A stretch of DNA of 64,000 nucleotides. It comes from Dioscorea cayenensis subsp. rotundata. Taxonomy: Eukaryota; Streptophyta; Magnoliopsida; Dioscoreales; Dioscoreaceae. Location of the stretch: NCBI RefSeq assembly GCF_009730915.1, contig NC_052480.1, positions 1,736,001 to 1,800,000 on the forward strand, in the 5' to 3' direction. Both the position numbers and the translations under genes were made by a program. This document shows, piece by piece, positions 1 through 10,700 of this stretch; positions within the stretch are counted from its first letter, which is position 1; the number at the start of each line of letters is the position of its first letter. The notes below the pieces were generated by a model that had not been told where the DNA came from, did no database searches, and saw only the letters and a program-made list of their open reading frames with translations.

Positions 1-168
1 TGTTTGAGTCTTTTTTTCTAAATAAACATAAACGAGCAAATTATTACATAATGATCGAGTTGCTTGAGCATGAGGCTTGATCTGTTCAAGCTTGCTTTGA
101 ATAACTTGGTTTATTGCAAATTATTATATTAAAAATAAAGCAGAAAATTCAATAAGGTCTTTGGGTTG
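1..168. other. AT-rich spacer left of the TRIM element
   Basis: AT-rich sequence with no open frame or RNA gene that I can recognise. It ends in the 5-bp word ggttg (164–168), which is repeated directly after the TRIM element at 530–534. Confidence 0.6.
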
Positions 169-529
169 TGTTACAAGCTTGGTTTAATCTCACATCGCCT
201 AATTAAAAGGGAGTTCATATGCATATATGTAGTAACAACCCCACTCTATCATATCTGGTCTTTTGGGATTGTGGGTCCTCTATTGTGTGCAACATTAGTG
301 GTCTTTTGTGCTAGGTGAAGGTTTTGACCAGTAGAGGGGCTGATCCAGGGAGGGTTTTGACCTGCAATAAACCTTGAGAACATCGGATCATCGACGAAGC
401 AATGTTGCAAGTTTGGTTAAATTCCATATCACTTAATTAAAAGAGAGTCCATGGATATATATATATATGGAGGGTAATCGCCCTATCAGGCCGATTTTGT
501 GGGGTTGTGAATCCCCACTGTGTGCAACA
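169..529. mobile_element. Old TRIM-like LTR element, about 361 bp
   Basis: Two direct repeats, 169–294 and 403–529, each start TGTT and end GCAACA. They share the words taattaaaag and tgtgcaaca and enclose only about 108 bp. The whole is flanked by a perfect 5-bp target duplication (ggttg at 164–168 and 530–534). Small size, short terminal repeats and lack of coding space fit a terminal-repeat retrotransposon in miniature. The two LTRs look only about 70% alike by eye, so the insertion is old. It is a non-coding fossil. No clear primer-binding site was recognised after the first LTR. Confidence 0.7.
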
Positions 530-534
530 GGTTG

Positions 535-2725
535 TTTGGGTTTCTCAACTCAAAATGAGTCATCATTTGTGTTCTTCATCAAAGTGCACCATTGGTCACT
601 ATTGGTACTCATCCATCATATTATGACATCAAATATGTGGCAATAAATAATTAAGGGTTCTAATTATGTTGAGCTAAAGCTAGGTTTTCTTAGGTAAATT
701 AAACTCGAACTGGATTGGTTTTCTGTAGAATTTGGGAAATCTGATGAAGAGGGTAATTTCGAATTTTAGTAAAATCTATGTTAAGGCCTCCCTGAAAAAT
801 TATATCAAGCTCTATCAATGTGGAAGGTTAGTAAATACTTATTTGAAATTTGTCAACAATGAATGTAAAAATAGTTATATTACTTGTCCTCATTTTTTTA
901 AAATATTTTTAAAAAGTTATTTGATTTTGTTTTAATTTTGTTTTACTTGTCATACTTGATGTTTTAATTTGGGTTAAATGACTGCTATAAGAATAAGACG
1001 CACTCTAGGCCCTTGTAACAACCGAAGCGCAAGATATTAATAAAAAAAAAAGTGCTCATTCAAATGAAATATGACGCATATGAATAAATAAATAAAATTA
1101 TGTATAACATAATATATATATAATATTTTATGATTAAATATCCTATTAGTTTTAAGTTCTAACGCCTACTTGGATGGATGATATTCAAAGCACTTAATTA
1201 AATATTGGTAGTTGGTTAATTAAAATTCTTAGAAATGGTTGACTTTTAAATGCCATCAAATTTGAAACAATTAAAATAAAATCCTAATTAAATATGGGTG
1301 GTTGGTTGGCACTTTTTCTAAAAAGTCTATTATTCACTAAAATAACATTAAACGTGTCTTTTAATTTCTACTCTAAAAACTACTCTTTTTTGAAATACTA
1401 GTTATTTTTTTAAAAAAAATTATTCCCAAATAATTGTAGGTGTTATTTTTTTTTTTTCAATTTTACTTTAATTTAATTTTCTAAGTTATATAAATAAAAA
1501 TAATTATATTCATAATCCCAAGATAGATTATGATTCTAAAAATAGAATAATTTAATAATTTGGTCCATTTTTATGTTAAATTTTGAAAAAATAAATGTTA
1601 CTTTTAATTCTTGTACAAAATCCTTAATCCTTAATCAACATATATTTTCAAAGAGTAATTAAAAAAAACAATCAACAATCAATTTCAAATTAAACATTTT
1701 ACAATTAAACACTTTTTTTAAGCATACTTCTCTAAATCGATTGGACAAGCTTAAGATGCCTATATTAAAAAACGCTAAGGCACAGTTCGATCTAAATTCT
1801 AAAGATGCTGATTACGTTATATCAAATTTAACGGCCATTGTGCAACCACCTCTTGTTCACATCTCTTTTATTTACTCCTCCCGAGTCTCAATTTTTTGAT
1901 AAAGCACCAAACTATAACTTCTTTTTTTTTAATTTTAAGATCCAAACTTCAATTTGAATTAAAATAGTTACTCAATTTCAATTTTGTTTACCAAATAATT
2001 ACTATAAAGATTAAAGATTTTTTTTTTTTATGTAAAAGCCAAAAATTCTATGTCATAACGTACATGATGCATATGCACCCAACTAATTTGTTTACAGAGA
2101 ATTTTTAAATATAAGATCATAAAAAATAAATCGGATTCACTCAGATAACCACCAAGTGAAATAAAATCAAACTTGAAAAATTATATTGATTCAAATTGAA
2201 ATTTGGATTTCAAAATGAAGAAAAAAAACATGTTCTATTAAAAAATTTATCAGTCCCTACTTCAACAACTCCACAACAATTCTATCCTACTGATCTCTAG
2301 CATTGCGCTACTTAACTTCCAACTTTTTTATGAGATATTTTACGCGGTTAGGGCGTGCAAACAGCTCATGAAATTTAGTTTGTCTTTAAATGAAGTAGGC
2401 TGCCAAACTTTTTCAATTTTAGAAAAAAGTTCAGGTAAGCTGGAGATTGGTTTATTTATTTAATAAAATTAATACGCTTTAACTCAAACAAAAGAGAGAG
2501 TTGGGTCCAAACGAACGCATGTCGAGCACACATGGCTCATCCCGGCCTAGGCTTAAGCTTTGTTTTGAGTACACCTATTGATGGCTGGCTGGCTGGCCAT
2601 CTTCTAGACATACCTTCAGTGGCTCTCGCATATGGGACAGCAGGCCATCCATACCTCTTGGATGTTTTTCACCAGTGCCATTCCTTCCTTTCTCTGTTTT
2701 CTCTATTTAATATTACAATTACAAA

Positions 2726-2757
<32 letters not shown>

Positions 2758-3717
2758 CGTTTACACGTTACTTGGCCATTCTCAGGTCCTTATTTTTAAA
2801 ATAGTGGAGTAGATGCGTTCACTTCAGCGCAACCATGGACTGCACACAAAAAGTAATAATAATGTCATGAATGGAGAGCAGCGTATATCACTCAGATGAT
2901 TGCAGAGATGAGTCACCAAAACAAGAAGCCATAGTGCTGCCGTGCAAGTAGATCTCCTGGTAAATTAGAAGCATGGGCATGGTTCCTCCCATTTTGTGGC
3001 CTTCCTGTACTCTGTTTTGAAGTACATGTTGCCACTTGCCATCAATAAATTGTAGATAATGTTAAATTATAAGTGAACCATTTATTGTACACCTAATAAG
3101 CTATACAGCACTGCAAAAATTCTTATTGAAAACATAAATGATTTTCATCTTATTTGTAAGGATGCCATCTAAAGGAGTTGCTTGTCACATGAAACAAAAC
3201 TTGTACTATCAAAGACCAAGCTAATAATTAACAAGAAACTAACAGAGTGTTGAAAACTATTTCCTTTCCTGATTGTTTATCCGATGGTAAGTTCATTATT
3301 ATTCCTTCACGAAACTACTTGTGACAGAGATCAAAACACTGTCACAAAACACTCTATATTCAATCAACTGAAGAATAATATGCATTATATATATATATAT
3401 ATATATTTGTGCATAATGATTTATTAAACCTCTACAATTAATGAGTCCACACCTTGATAGTTTCATTAGAGCAAGAGTTGCGTCTAAAAGCTTGTATGTC
3501 AATAGACGCCCATCCGTGCCTTTCCTTACCTCTTGAAGATGATAAATCCCATGAAGCATGGATCGAGCATCTTCCTTTTATTTCCTCTTCAAGTCCTCTT
3601 TAAAGATAAATGAAAACATAAAAGAAAGTAAGGCAGACAAGAAAAAAATGGTTAAGCTACATTACGGAAGCAGAGAACACAATAACCTAACAGTACCTAT
3701 CAAACCAAAGAAACACA
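535..3717. other. Intergenic, no gene recognised
   Basis: AT-rich spacer with many homopolymer runs. A slightly GC-richer patch at 2520–2700 contains a (GGCT) run that can pair with a nearby GGCCATC, but no open frame in it looks coding. (AT)n tracts lie at about 2731–2757 and 3384–3406. A short inverted repeat, ttgtgacag/ctgtcacaa, lies near 3330–3360. Nothing here supports a protein gene. Confidence 0.5.
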
Positions 3718-4402
3718 TTGGTCCTAATTATGCTAAATTGTCCCTTTAATACCCCCGATATGAATTGTCTGTAGAAAGTCCCTCAATTCAATCGGGAAAT
3801 TCAAGTCTAATCCTTAGTGTTCGGTTTTCAATCAGGCAATGCTGAGTTGGTATTTTCACCCAATAAAATTCTTGAAAAAAATAAAAACTAACGCTAACCC
3901 TAATCCATCGGGAAATACTACAGTGTGCTCACTCCCAAAGACCCTTCCATAGGGATCTCAAAATCCTTCCCTAATAACAGTAGTAGGAGGGATTCTGAGC
4001 TTGGATCGCAGTCCTCCGCCCCAACGGCCTGATCTCCATGAGGTTCCTCGCAGGGAACCAGACCATTCTGGTTGTCAGTAAGGGCAGTGGTGGTGGGTCG
4101 GGGGTGAGCGACGCTGATGTGGCAGCAGGATTAACCACTGGGGAGAGGGCAAACTTCAGGTTTGGATCCAATTTGGATCTGGATCCGAATAGTTTCATTA
4201 TAGTTTACTTGTTGGTAAACAACTTAACCAAGTTTATTTTATTTTTTATTTTTTCTTCATTCTCAAATTTTAATTGGTAAGAATACGTTAGCGGAAAATT
4301 CAACGTGTGAATTTCTCTATTGAAAAAATTGAGGGATCTGCTACGAACAATTTATATTAAGGGGATAAAAAGAAAACAATATGACATAATTAGGAAGACC
4401 AA
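3718..4402. mobile_element. MULE-like element with long TIRs and a GC-rich interior (Pack-MULE candidate)
   Basis: The left end (3718–~3806) and the reverse complement of the right end (~4310–4402) match over about 90 bp. They share, in the same order, ctaattatg, attgt, aattgt, gtag, ccctcaatt and gaaattca. These AT-rich ends enclose a distinctly GC-rich segment (about 3990–4170) with open frames on both strands (3971–4198 minus, 4038–4280 plus). That structure is typical of a non-autonomous Mutator-like element that has picked up gene sequence. I could not name the captured sequence, and no 9-bp target duplication is visible, so the exact ends are uncertain by a few bases. Confidence 0.55.
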
Positions 4403-5086
4403 ATAGAATATTCTACTTAAATAATAAATCCTTGGCCACTCAACCCTAATATATTATCGAGGCACCTAATCTTAACCTCCTAATAACAGGAATTGATGGT
4501 TCATAAGTCAGGAAAGTTGCATAAAATGGTTGCGCACCACACCACACACAACACATACACACATGCATGTACATATAAAACAAAATTTTATGAATATATG
4601 TTTGGTGCACCCTTGCTGGAGAACCTTCCATTAACATAAAATCTACTGACACAAATTGAGGATAAAAACCTTAAAATAACAAGCCCTGACGAGAAGAAAA
4701 GATCTTTTGTTTAAATAGAAATATTTTGCTAAAACCAATCTTTAAAATGAGCTGAACAAACAAATGCGACATTTTTTTTTTTAAGAACAGGACCCATGTT
4801 GGACGTGAAAATGAATAATATTAAGCCCAAAGCTGATATGTTTTCAAGACTAATCACAAAAGAAATCTAATATGCAAAGTGAGATAGACAAATGTCATCA
4901 CCTATGTCACCATAATGCAATTATTTAATCTACCCATCATAATAAGCCCACTATCAGTATAAAATGCATCGCAAGCAGCACATTGATCTTGAATTGAAAT
5001 CATTAATTTTCCCAACATGACTTTGATCAATGTACCAAGAGACTCCAGGTGAAATTTTAGTAGTTAAATGAAAAAAGAATACTTAC
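4403..5086. other. Spacer, possible downstream part of a minus-strand transcript
   Basis: AT-rich sequence with a short (CA)-rich patch near 4545–4565. Open frames here are short and unlike any family I know. If the minus-strand unit starting near 6.85 kb is real, this may be intron or 3' exon. Confidence 0.35.
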
Positions 5087-6257
5087 AATAGATCAATCCC
5101 GCCAAAATTCTGGTGGTGATCTCTGCTCAAATTAGAGACAAATGGTCATCAGAAATAAAACAACAGCCAAGCCATTAGCCAATCAAGATATAACTATCAT
5201 CAAGTTGGGTATAAACTGCAGACTACCGCTAAATGCATGCCAATCATCAAATTCATAACTGTACATTTAAAAGTTACAAAAAACAGATAAAATAATTTCT
5301 TTTTTCTCAACACCATGAAGCAAAAATTCAGCTGCAGTGCTTCTAAAATTTTAAAATTCAGAAAAGACTGCCATCATTGACCATATCTTTAGCATGCTTT
5401 CTAACTAAAACTACTGACTAGACAAACAGACGGACACACTATTATCAATGTAACTGGCATTCACAAATAACCCATACCAAGGATTTTCACAAAAATTACA
5501 TGAAATTCCATTGAAATAATTACTTGAGACTCTTTTCTCCAATTATATACGAGAACAATGGAGCGCATTTTTCATAAAACAGAATTACACCAACTAAGAA
5601 GTTTCCAAATTCTTTTGAAACATATTTCTAAAAATTTTAAGAAATATTTTGCTGAATACACCACGTATAGGTAGTGTAACAAATAAAAACATTTGCATTT
5701 AAATATCAAACAGTCTTCTGAAAATCGCACGCGCACACACACACATATGGTTATCTACACCATCATGATATCACATATGCACACACAGTAATCACTGTCT
5801 AAATAACTGGAATTATCTACAATTTGTAAATAAATAATAGAAAGAAACAAAGATTAATGATAAGGAAAACGTGATCCACATGTCTAATTGAGAGTGGGCT
5901 ATTCATAAAACTCTCATAAATTAAGGAGGCAAGAAATACAGATTCACGATCAAGGACAACACAGATCCATGTCTAATAAGGGCGGGTTATTAACAATACA
6001 CTCATAAAATAAGTTTTAAAAAAACAAAGATTCATGATCAAGGACGTTAAAAATACACACAGAAAGACCAACAAAACTAAAAAGCAGGGCATTGGCATCA
6101 GCAAATTTCTCAACTCTTGATTCTTGAGTTAAGGTAAAACAAAAATTAAAGACATGATAAAATCACGAACCTGTACACTGTTGTTAACTTGAATGCCATA
6201 AAAGTATCCAGACCTCGTGTGGTTATTGAAGAAGGGAAACCTAACCTCCTTCTTGCC
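5087..6257 (-). other. Putative spliced exons of an unidentified minus-strand transcript
   Basis: Two short segments have good splice borders on the minus strand: 6171–6257 (acceptor ctgaatag, donor CAG|gttcgtg) and 5087–5122 (acceptor gagcag, donor ATT|gtaagt). A donor, AAAAG|gttgaat, at 6366 could feed them from the 5' exon. Two reading frames survive the joins. In one, exon 6171–6257 reads GKKEVRFPFFNNHTRSGYFY and onward and would stop in the next exon at EFWRD. In the other it continues through ITTRGLDTFMAFK. Neither resembles a family I know, so the unit may be non-coding or a small orphan gene. Confidence 0.35.
5845..6055. repeat. About 2.3 tandem copies of an 89-bp unit
   Basis: Units begin at about 5845, 5933 and 6021, each with a version of aaacaaagatt followed by gatc/gata, aagga and atgtctaat. 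They are clearly diverged. The repeat lies in the presumed intron between the two putative minus-strand exons. Confidence 0.6.
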
Positions 6258-6828
6258 CTATTCAGTGGGCAATGGCCAGTTAACAAATCAAGAACCAAGG
6301 TTCCGAAAAATAAATCAAGGAAAAACGTAGATAAATAGTAGAAAAGAAGGGTGAAATGATTCAACCTTTTAGAAGGCATCCAGACCAAGTGCAGGGAAAG
6401 CCGGTTCCGTGATATGAAAAGGAACGCTGTCAATCGTGAGAGCTCCTCCTCCGCTCCATGTCTCCCTGAACCCACTCCTTCTCCTTAAGAAATCACACAG
6501 ATCTTGATAAAAATTCGAAGATGAACACCAGAACATTGCAAGAAAACCAAAAATAAATCCAGAAATCAACAAAATGGGTTCAAGAAAACCCTTGAAATCT
6601 GAAAAACCAGAAATCTAGCGACAAAACCCTGTTTCTGAGATGACATATGACCTGACCTGATTTTCGAAGAAGAAGGAACCCGTGAAGATGGAAATCGAAA
6701 TCCTCGGAAGCGGAGAAGTAGTTGTAGCACCACCACCACCACCACCACTACTAGGGTTTGGCGTCGGAGCAAAGAGACGAAGCGAGGGAGCGGGAAAGAA
6801 AGAAAAGAAGGTTTGGTGACTGAAATGA

Positions 6829-6878
6829 AGAGAGAGAGAGAGAGAGAGAGAATGAAGCAACATGGAGACTATTTATAG
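6829..6878 (-). promoter_or_regulatory. TATA box and GA/CT-rich start region, minus strand
   Basis: On the minus strand, CTATAAATAG (6878–6869) is followed about 20–40 bases downstream by a (CT)n run (about 6851–6829) and then CT-rich leader sequence containing a (GGT)n run. This is the usual layout of a plant core promoter. It would drive the unidentified transcript running towards 5 kb. The ATG at 6863 lies between TATA box and expected start site and is therefore probably not used. Confidence 0.5.
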
Positions 6879-7130
6879 TGGTCCATAGTTTCTGAAATAG
6901 CAGTGCTAAATGACGTGATTACCCCCATGTTACTTTATGAGAAATTTGAATTACAAATGGGATTAATTTTGAGCATCGTTTATTAATTAACATGCTTTTC
7001 TTTTTCAGTCTAGTGAACGGTAATTATGCTTTTGGACTTCGTTTTCTAAAGCAACCGCACCGGTAAAATCTAAAAGCCAATGATGAACACTCTCAATCAC
7101 TTTGGCATATATTCCCAAAATATCTTCACC

Positions 7131-7132
<2 letters not shown>

Positions 7133-7161
<29 letters not shown>
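7133..7161. repeat. (AAT)n microsatellite
   Basis: About ten AAT units in spacer downstream of the phosphatidylserine decarboxylase gene. Confidence 0.85.
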
Positions 7162-7497
7162 GTAAGTTAGTAACACAAAAAATTCCAAACCTAAATTATT
7201 AAAACCGTTAACTTTATTTTATTTTATTTTTTTTAATAAAATAGATTAACCGTATACATTAAATAAAACAGAAAAAAAAAAAACATATAAACTTATCAAT
7301 TTAAACTTATTAAATAAATAAATAAATTTTTTGAAAAAACAAAAAACCAAAAATACAAACTTATCAATATATAAAAATAATGGCATCTTCAATAGGATAT
7401 TTGTATTTGAGTGTTTCATCCCTCTTCTTGCTCTTCCTGCTCTCAATATTCAAGATTGTTGAGAGTTCGAATCCTAAGCTAGTCCATAATTGTGAAA

Positions 7498-7590
7498 TAT
7501 ACAAAATTAAAATAATAAATATAAATATAACACATATTATCATATACAAAATTAAAATAATAAATATAAATATAACACATATTATCATAT
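7498..7590. repeat. Perfect 45-bp tandem duplication
   Basis: The 45-base unit beginning tatacaaaattaaaataat occurs twice in a row without a visible mismatch. It lies in the expected 3' flank of the minus-strand phosphatidylserine decarboxylase gene. Perfect identity in AT-rich non-coding DNA suggests a recent slippage or duplication. Confidence 0.85.
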
Positions 7591-7794
7591 GCAAAAAGAT
7601 TTCTGAAAGTTCCTCAGCCATTAAGCCATTAATAAATTTTTTTTTAGTAAAGTACAATAACTACTGCACAAAAAGCAAACAAGCAAGCAAAGGAGAGCTA
7701 CGTTCTTATTATGTATGTTCCACCTTTTGCGAGAAACTAGACTTACAAAAATACTATGAATCTCACAGCTTGAACTCCTTCTGGGTCTATTGAA

Positions 7795-10700
7795 TTATGC
7801 TTCTATGCTGCATTTCTCCAGGCTTGGCAACTCTTCTTGTGTTTCTTTCCTTGTTGAGATTCCCAGTTTCATACCCACTGAAACCAGAGTTTCCAGTGAT
7901 CTCTCACTGTTTGCAACAAGATCTTCATCAATCTGAATAGCATCCTGTGAATAACATTATGAAATATGAGTAAAATATAGTCAGTTGCATTTCTAACAAA
8001 GTTGAACATGGATGATGATGATGATGATGATGAACAAAGAGAAACCTTTTCAAAGATACAAATTACAGTGCTTCCGCCAAATGAAAAATAGCCGAACTGC
8101 AAAATGTGAGAACATTTATTGTGATTAATGGGATGTATATGATGTAATGCAATGTGGAATTGAAGCAATTTGGTGGTATATTTCAATGTAAAGAAGAACC
8201 TCATCTCCTTTATGGACATAATCACCCTGCTTTCTTACAAAAGTCATGCTTCCTACCATTGTGGCTCCAATGGCAACAAATGCAACCTGCGACAAATAAT
8301 GGAAAAACACAGTAGCCTCATTACATGATATAAATGCGATGGATTGAAACTCAATAAATAACGCGTGCAAACCTTTCCGAACTCTTTAGTTGAAATGATG
8401 GATACAGTGCGTTTATTCTCAGTGAAAACATTACAATACTTGCTGTTTACAGCAATTGGATTGACCTGGAAATAACCGATAAATGATTTAATTCGATTGA
8501 AAATTATTTTATGCATAGATTAATTATATGTACATACTGTGTATAGGCATCCTGGAATCTCCAGAAAACTTTCTATTACTCCTGAAACTGGAAGATGAAA
8601 TCGATGATAATCCTGCAAGCATTAAGTAGGCAAGCAACTGGTGGCGAACAGCATCTGGCAGATATAAACAGCAAGTATTGAATGTAGGAATGAGTGGAAC
8701 CTGTGGTGCCAGTCGAAAAATCACCAATGATCCATGCATAAAGGCCTCAGAGCTCAAACCCACACCTAGAAGACCTTGAATTGAGAATTTGCGACCCTAG
8801 CGATAAAAAGATGGCAATTAGTATTATGTCACCCGGAAATCATTTATAGTACTGTGAGAGAAGAACTGCATATGCTACTCCAATTGACTCCCAGAAGCAT
8901 GTCAAACGCTAGTATCACTCTTTCAAATTCTTATCTAAATGGAGAAGAAATTTCACCTTAATCCAAAGCCTCAAACTATCATCAACTGATTTAAATGCCA
9001 TTAAACGGCTGTCAGCAGCGCAAACAGCAATATTGCCATCATCCTCATGGGCAATAGGTCTTGCCCCTGGCTTCAACTCTCTTATAAAAAATTCATTAAA
9101 CGTCTGCAACTCACAAGAAGAAAATTTGTAACAGAAAACCCGTACATATGTGCTACTACAATTACATGCATATTCATGTAAGTATGCATCTCAAATGGGC
9201 CACCATGGTACCTTAAAGTGCTCGATGGGATACTTAATCTCATCCAATCTAATTTGATCCTGCAGCAGTAAAAATTGTATTAATGGATTGCTTGTGAAAA
9301 TACAAAGTATCTGAATGGAAAACAGTACATGAAAATCCTGTGGAGATCCGGTTAAAACACTTGCAAAGGACAAATGAAGACGCTTATATAATGCACAAGA
9401 AAACAAAGTACGATTTCATGTTCTGAAGAACTAACTGTTTTGGTTTCATTTTCATATCAAAGGTGTGATCTAGATATGCCTTAACATATTATTATATCAT
9501 TCAGAATGATAATTTGTGATGACCATGTATCCTTCACAAGTTCATAGACAATAGTTATGTAATGCAACTATAAATAAGATAAACTGATAACAAGGACTAA
9601 ATCCTTCTATAGCCAAAAAAGTAACTAATCCAGAAATATTTGGGGAACTAATAAGCACGACATATAAGAATAGAGATAAACCAGAACTAATCACATTTAA
9701 CAGCCTAATTGATTCTTTAATGTTCCACAACACATGAATGGACAATATACAAGCCAGAATACGCTACGAAACTTGTCTAAATTTGTATTGAATATAGCAA
9801 AATGCACAAAATACCCTTGAAGGTAATTTTTCAGGACTTCTTGGAAATTATTCCATGAATATATTGGATTTCCTATCGTGTTTATGATTAAAATGATTTC
9901 CTGAATAATCAGATTTCAACAATGCTGTACTGTGCCATCCTTGTACCAAGTGACTATTTGATTTCAGAGTTGATTATATTATAATGCTTTGGCAATTGAT
10001 TGGAGACAGAGAAGCACATGCCTTAAAAAACTCAAGGAATTTGGGTATATCTTTAGCAGATTCAAGTGAATTCATCTGCCTCCCTTGCTTCTCAGAGAGG
10101 TTCTGCAAGATCTCTTTAGCACCTGCATCAAGAAAAAACAAATATCCTGTGAGCATGCGTGGAAGTTTACCAGTGTTGGTTGCCAAAAGCTTGCCATTGC
10201 ACGGATATATGTTTAAGGTCTTTAAACAGATGGAAATTATATACAAAATGAACAACAGACGTACTTCTACTTAATTGGGATATCTGATTCTCATAGTAAG
10301 AGAAATCATGTTAGCAGCACAGACCAAAAAATAATAATAATAATAATAACTTAAACATGACAGTAGATGAGGCCATAATATACAATATCTAATGAATGAC
10401 CAATACCTGTGTCAATAAGAATCAGCCCTACTTTTGATTGATATATAGCTCTCATTGACATTACAATCTTTCCATCTATGAGTTCTTCCACTAGCCTCTT
10501 TGTTCTTCGATCAATAACCTTGTCATGAAATTTGAGAAAACAGCATTTATACCAAGAACTGAGTTTCACAAAAATTATATAAAGCAATAGTAATGAACCT
10601 AACATTACACTTGCCATTCTACAAACACTACAGCAAGCATTGAGAAACGAAAGATAATTGTTCCTTTTTTTTTTGTGTGTGCAATAAGAGTTGAGAAATA

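Noticed and set aside
3410-3435. miR162-like word (ttaaacctctac)
   Set aside because: Only about ten contiguous bases agree and no partner arm for a precursor hairpin was found.
6146-6475. Open frame of 109 codons on the minus strand as a protein gene
   Set aside because: It runs through a donor and an acceptor of the putative spliced unit and has no family resemblance.
6615-6863. Frame starting at 6863 (Ser/Leu-rich, Gly run) as a protein start
   Set aside because: The ATG lies between the TATA box and the expected transcription start; the composition comes from CT and GGT runs.
10017-10021. A GT four bases inside the PSD intron as the true donor instead of GC
   Set aside because: It would add four bases to exon 13 and shift the frame before the conserved DQIRLDEIKYP exon.
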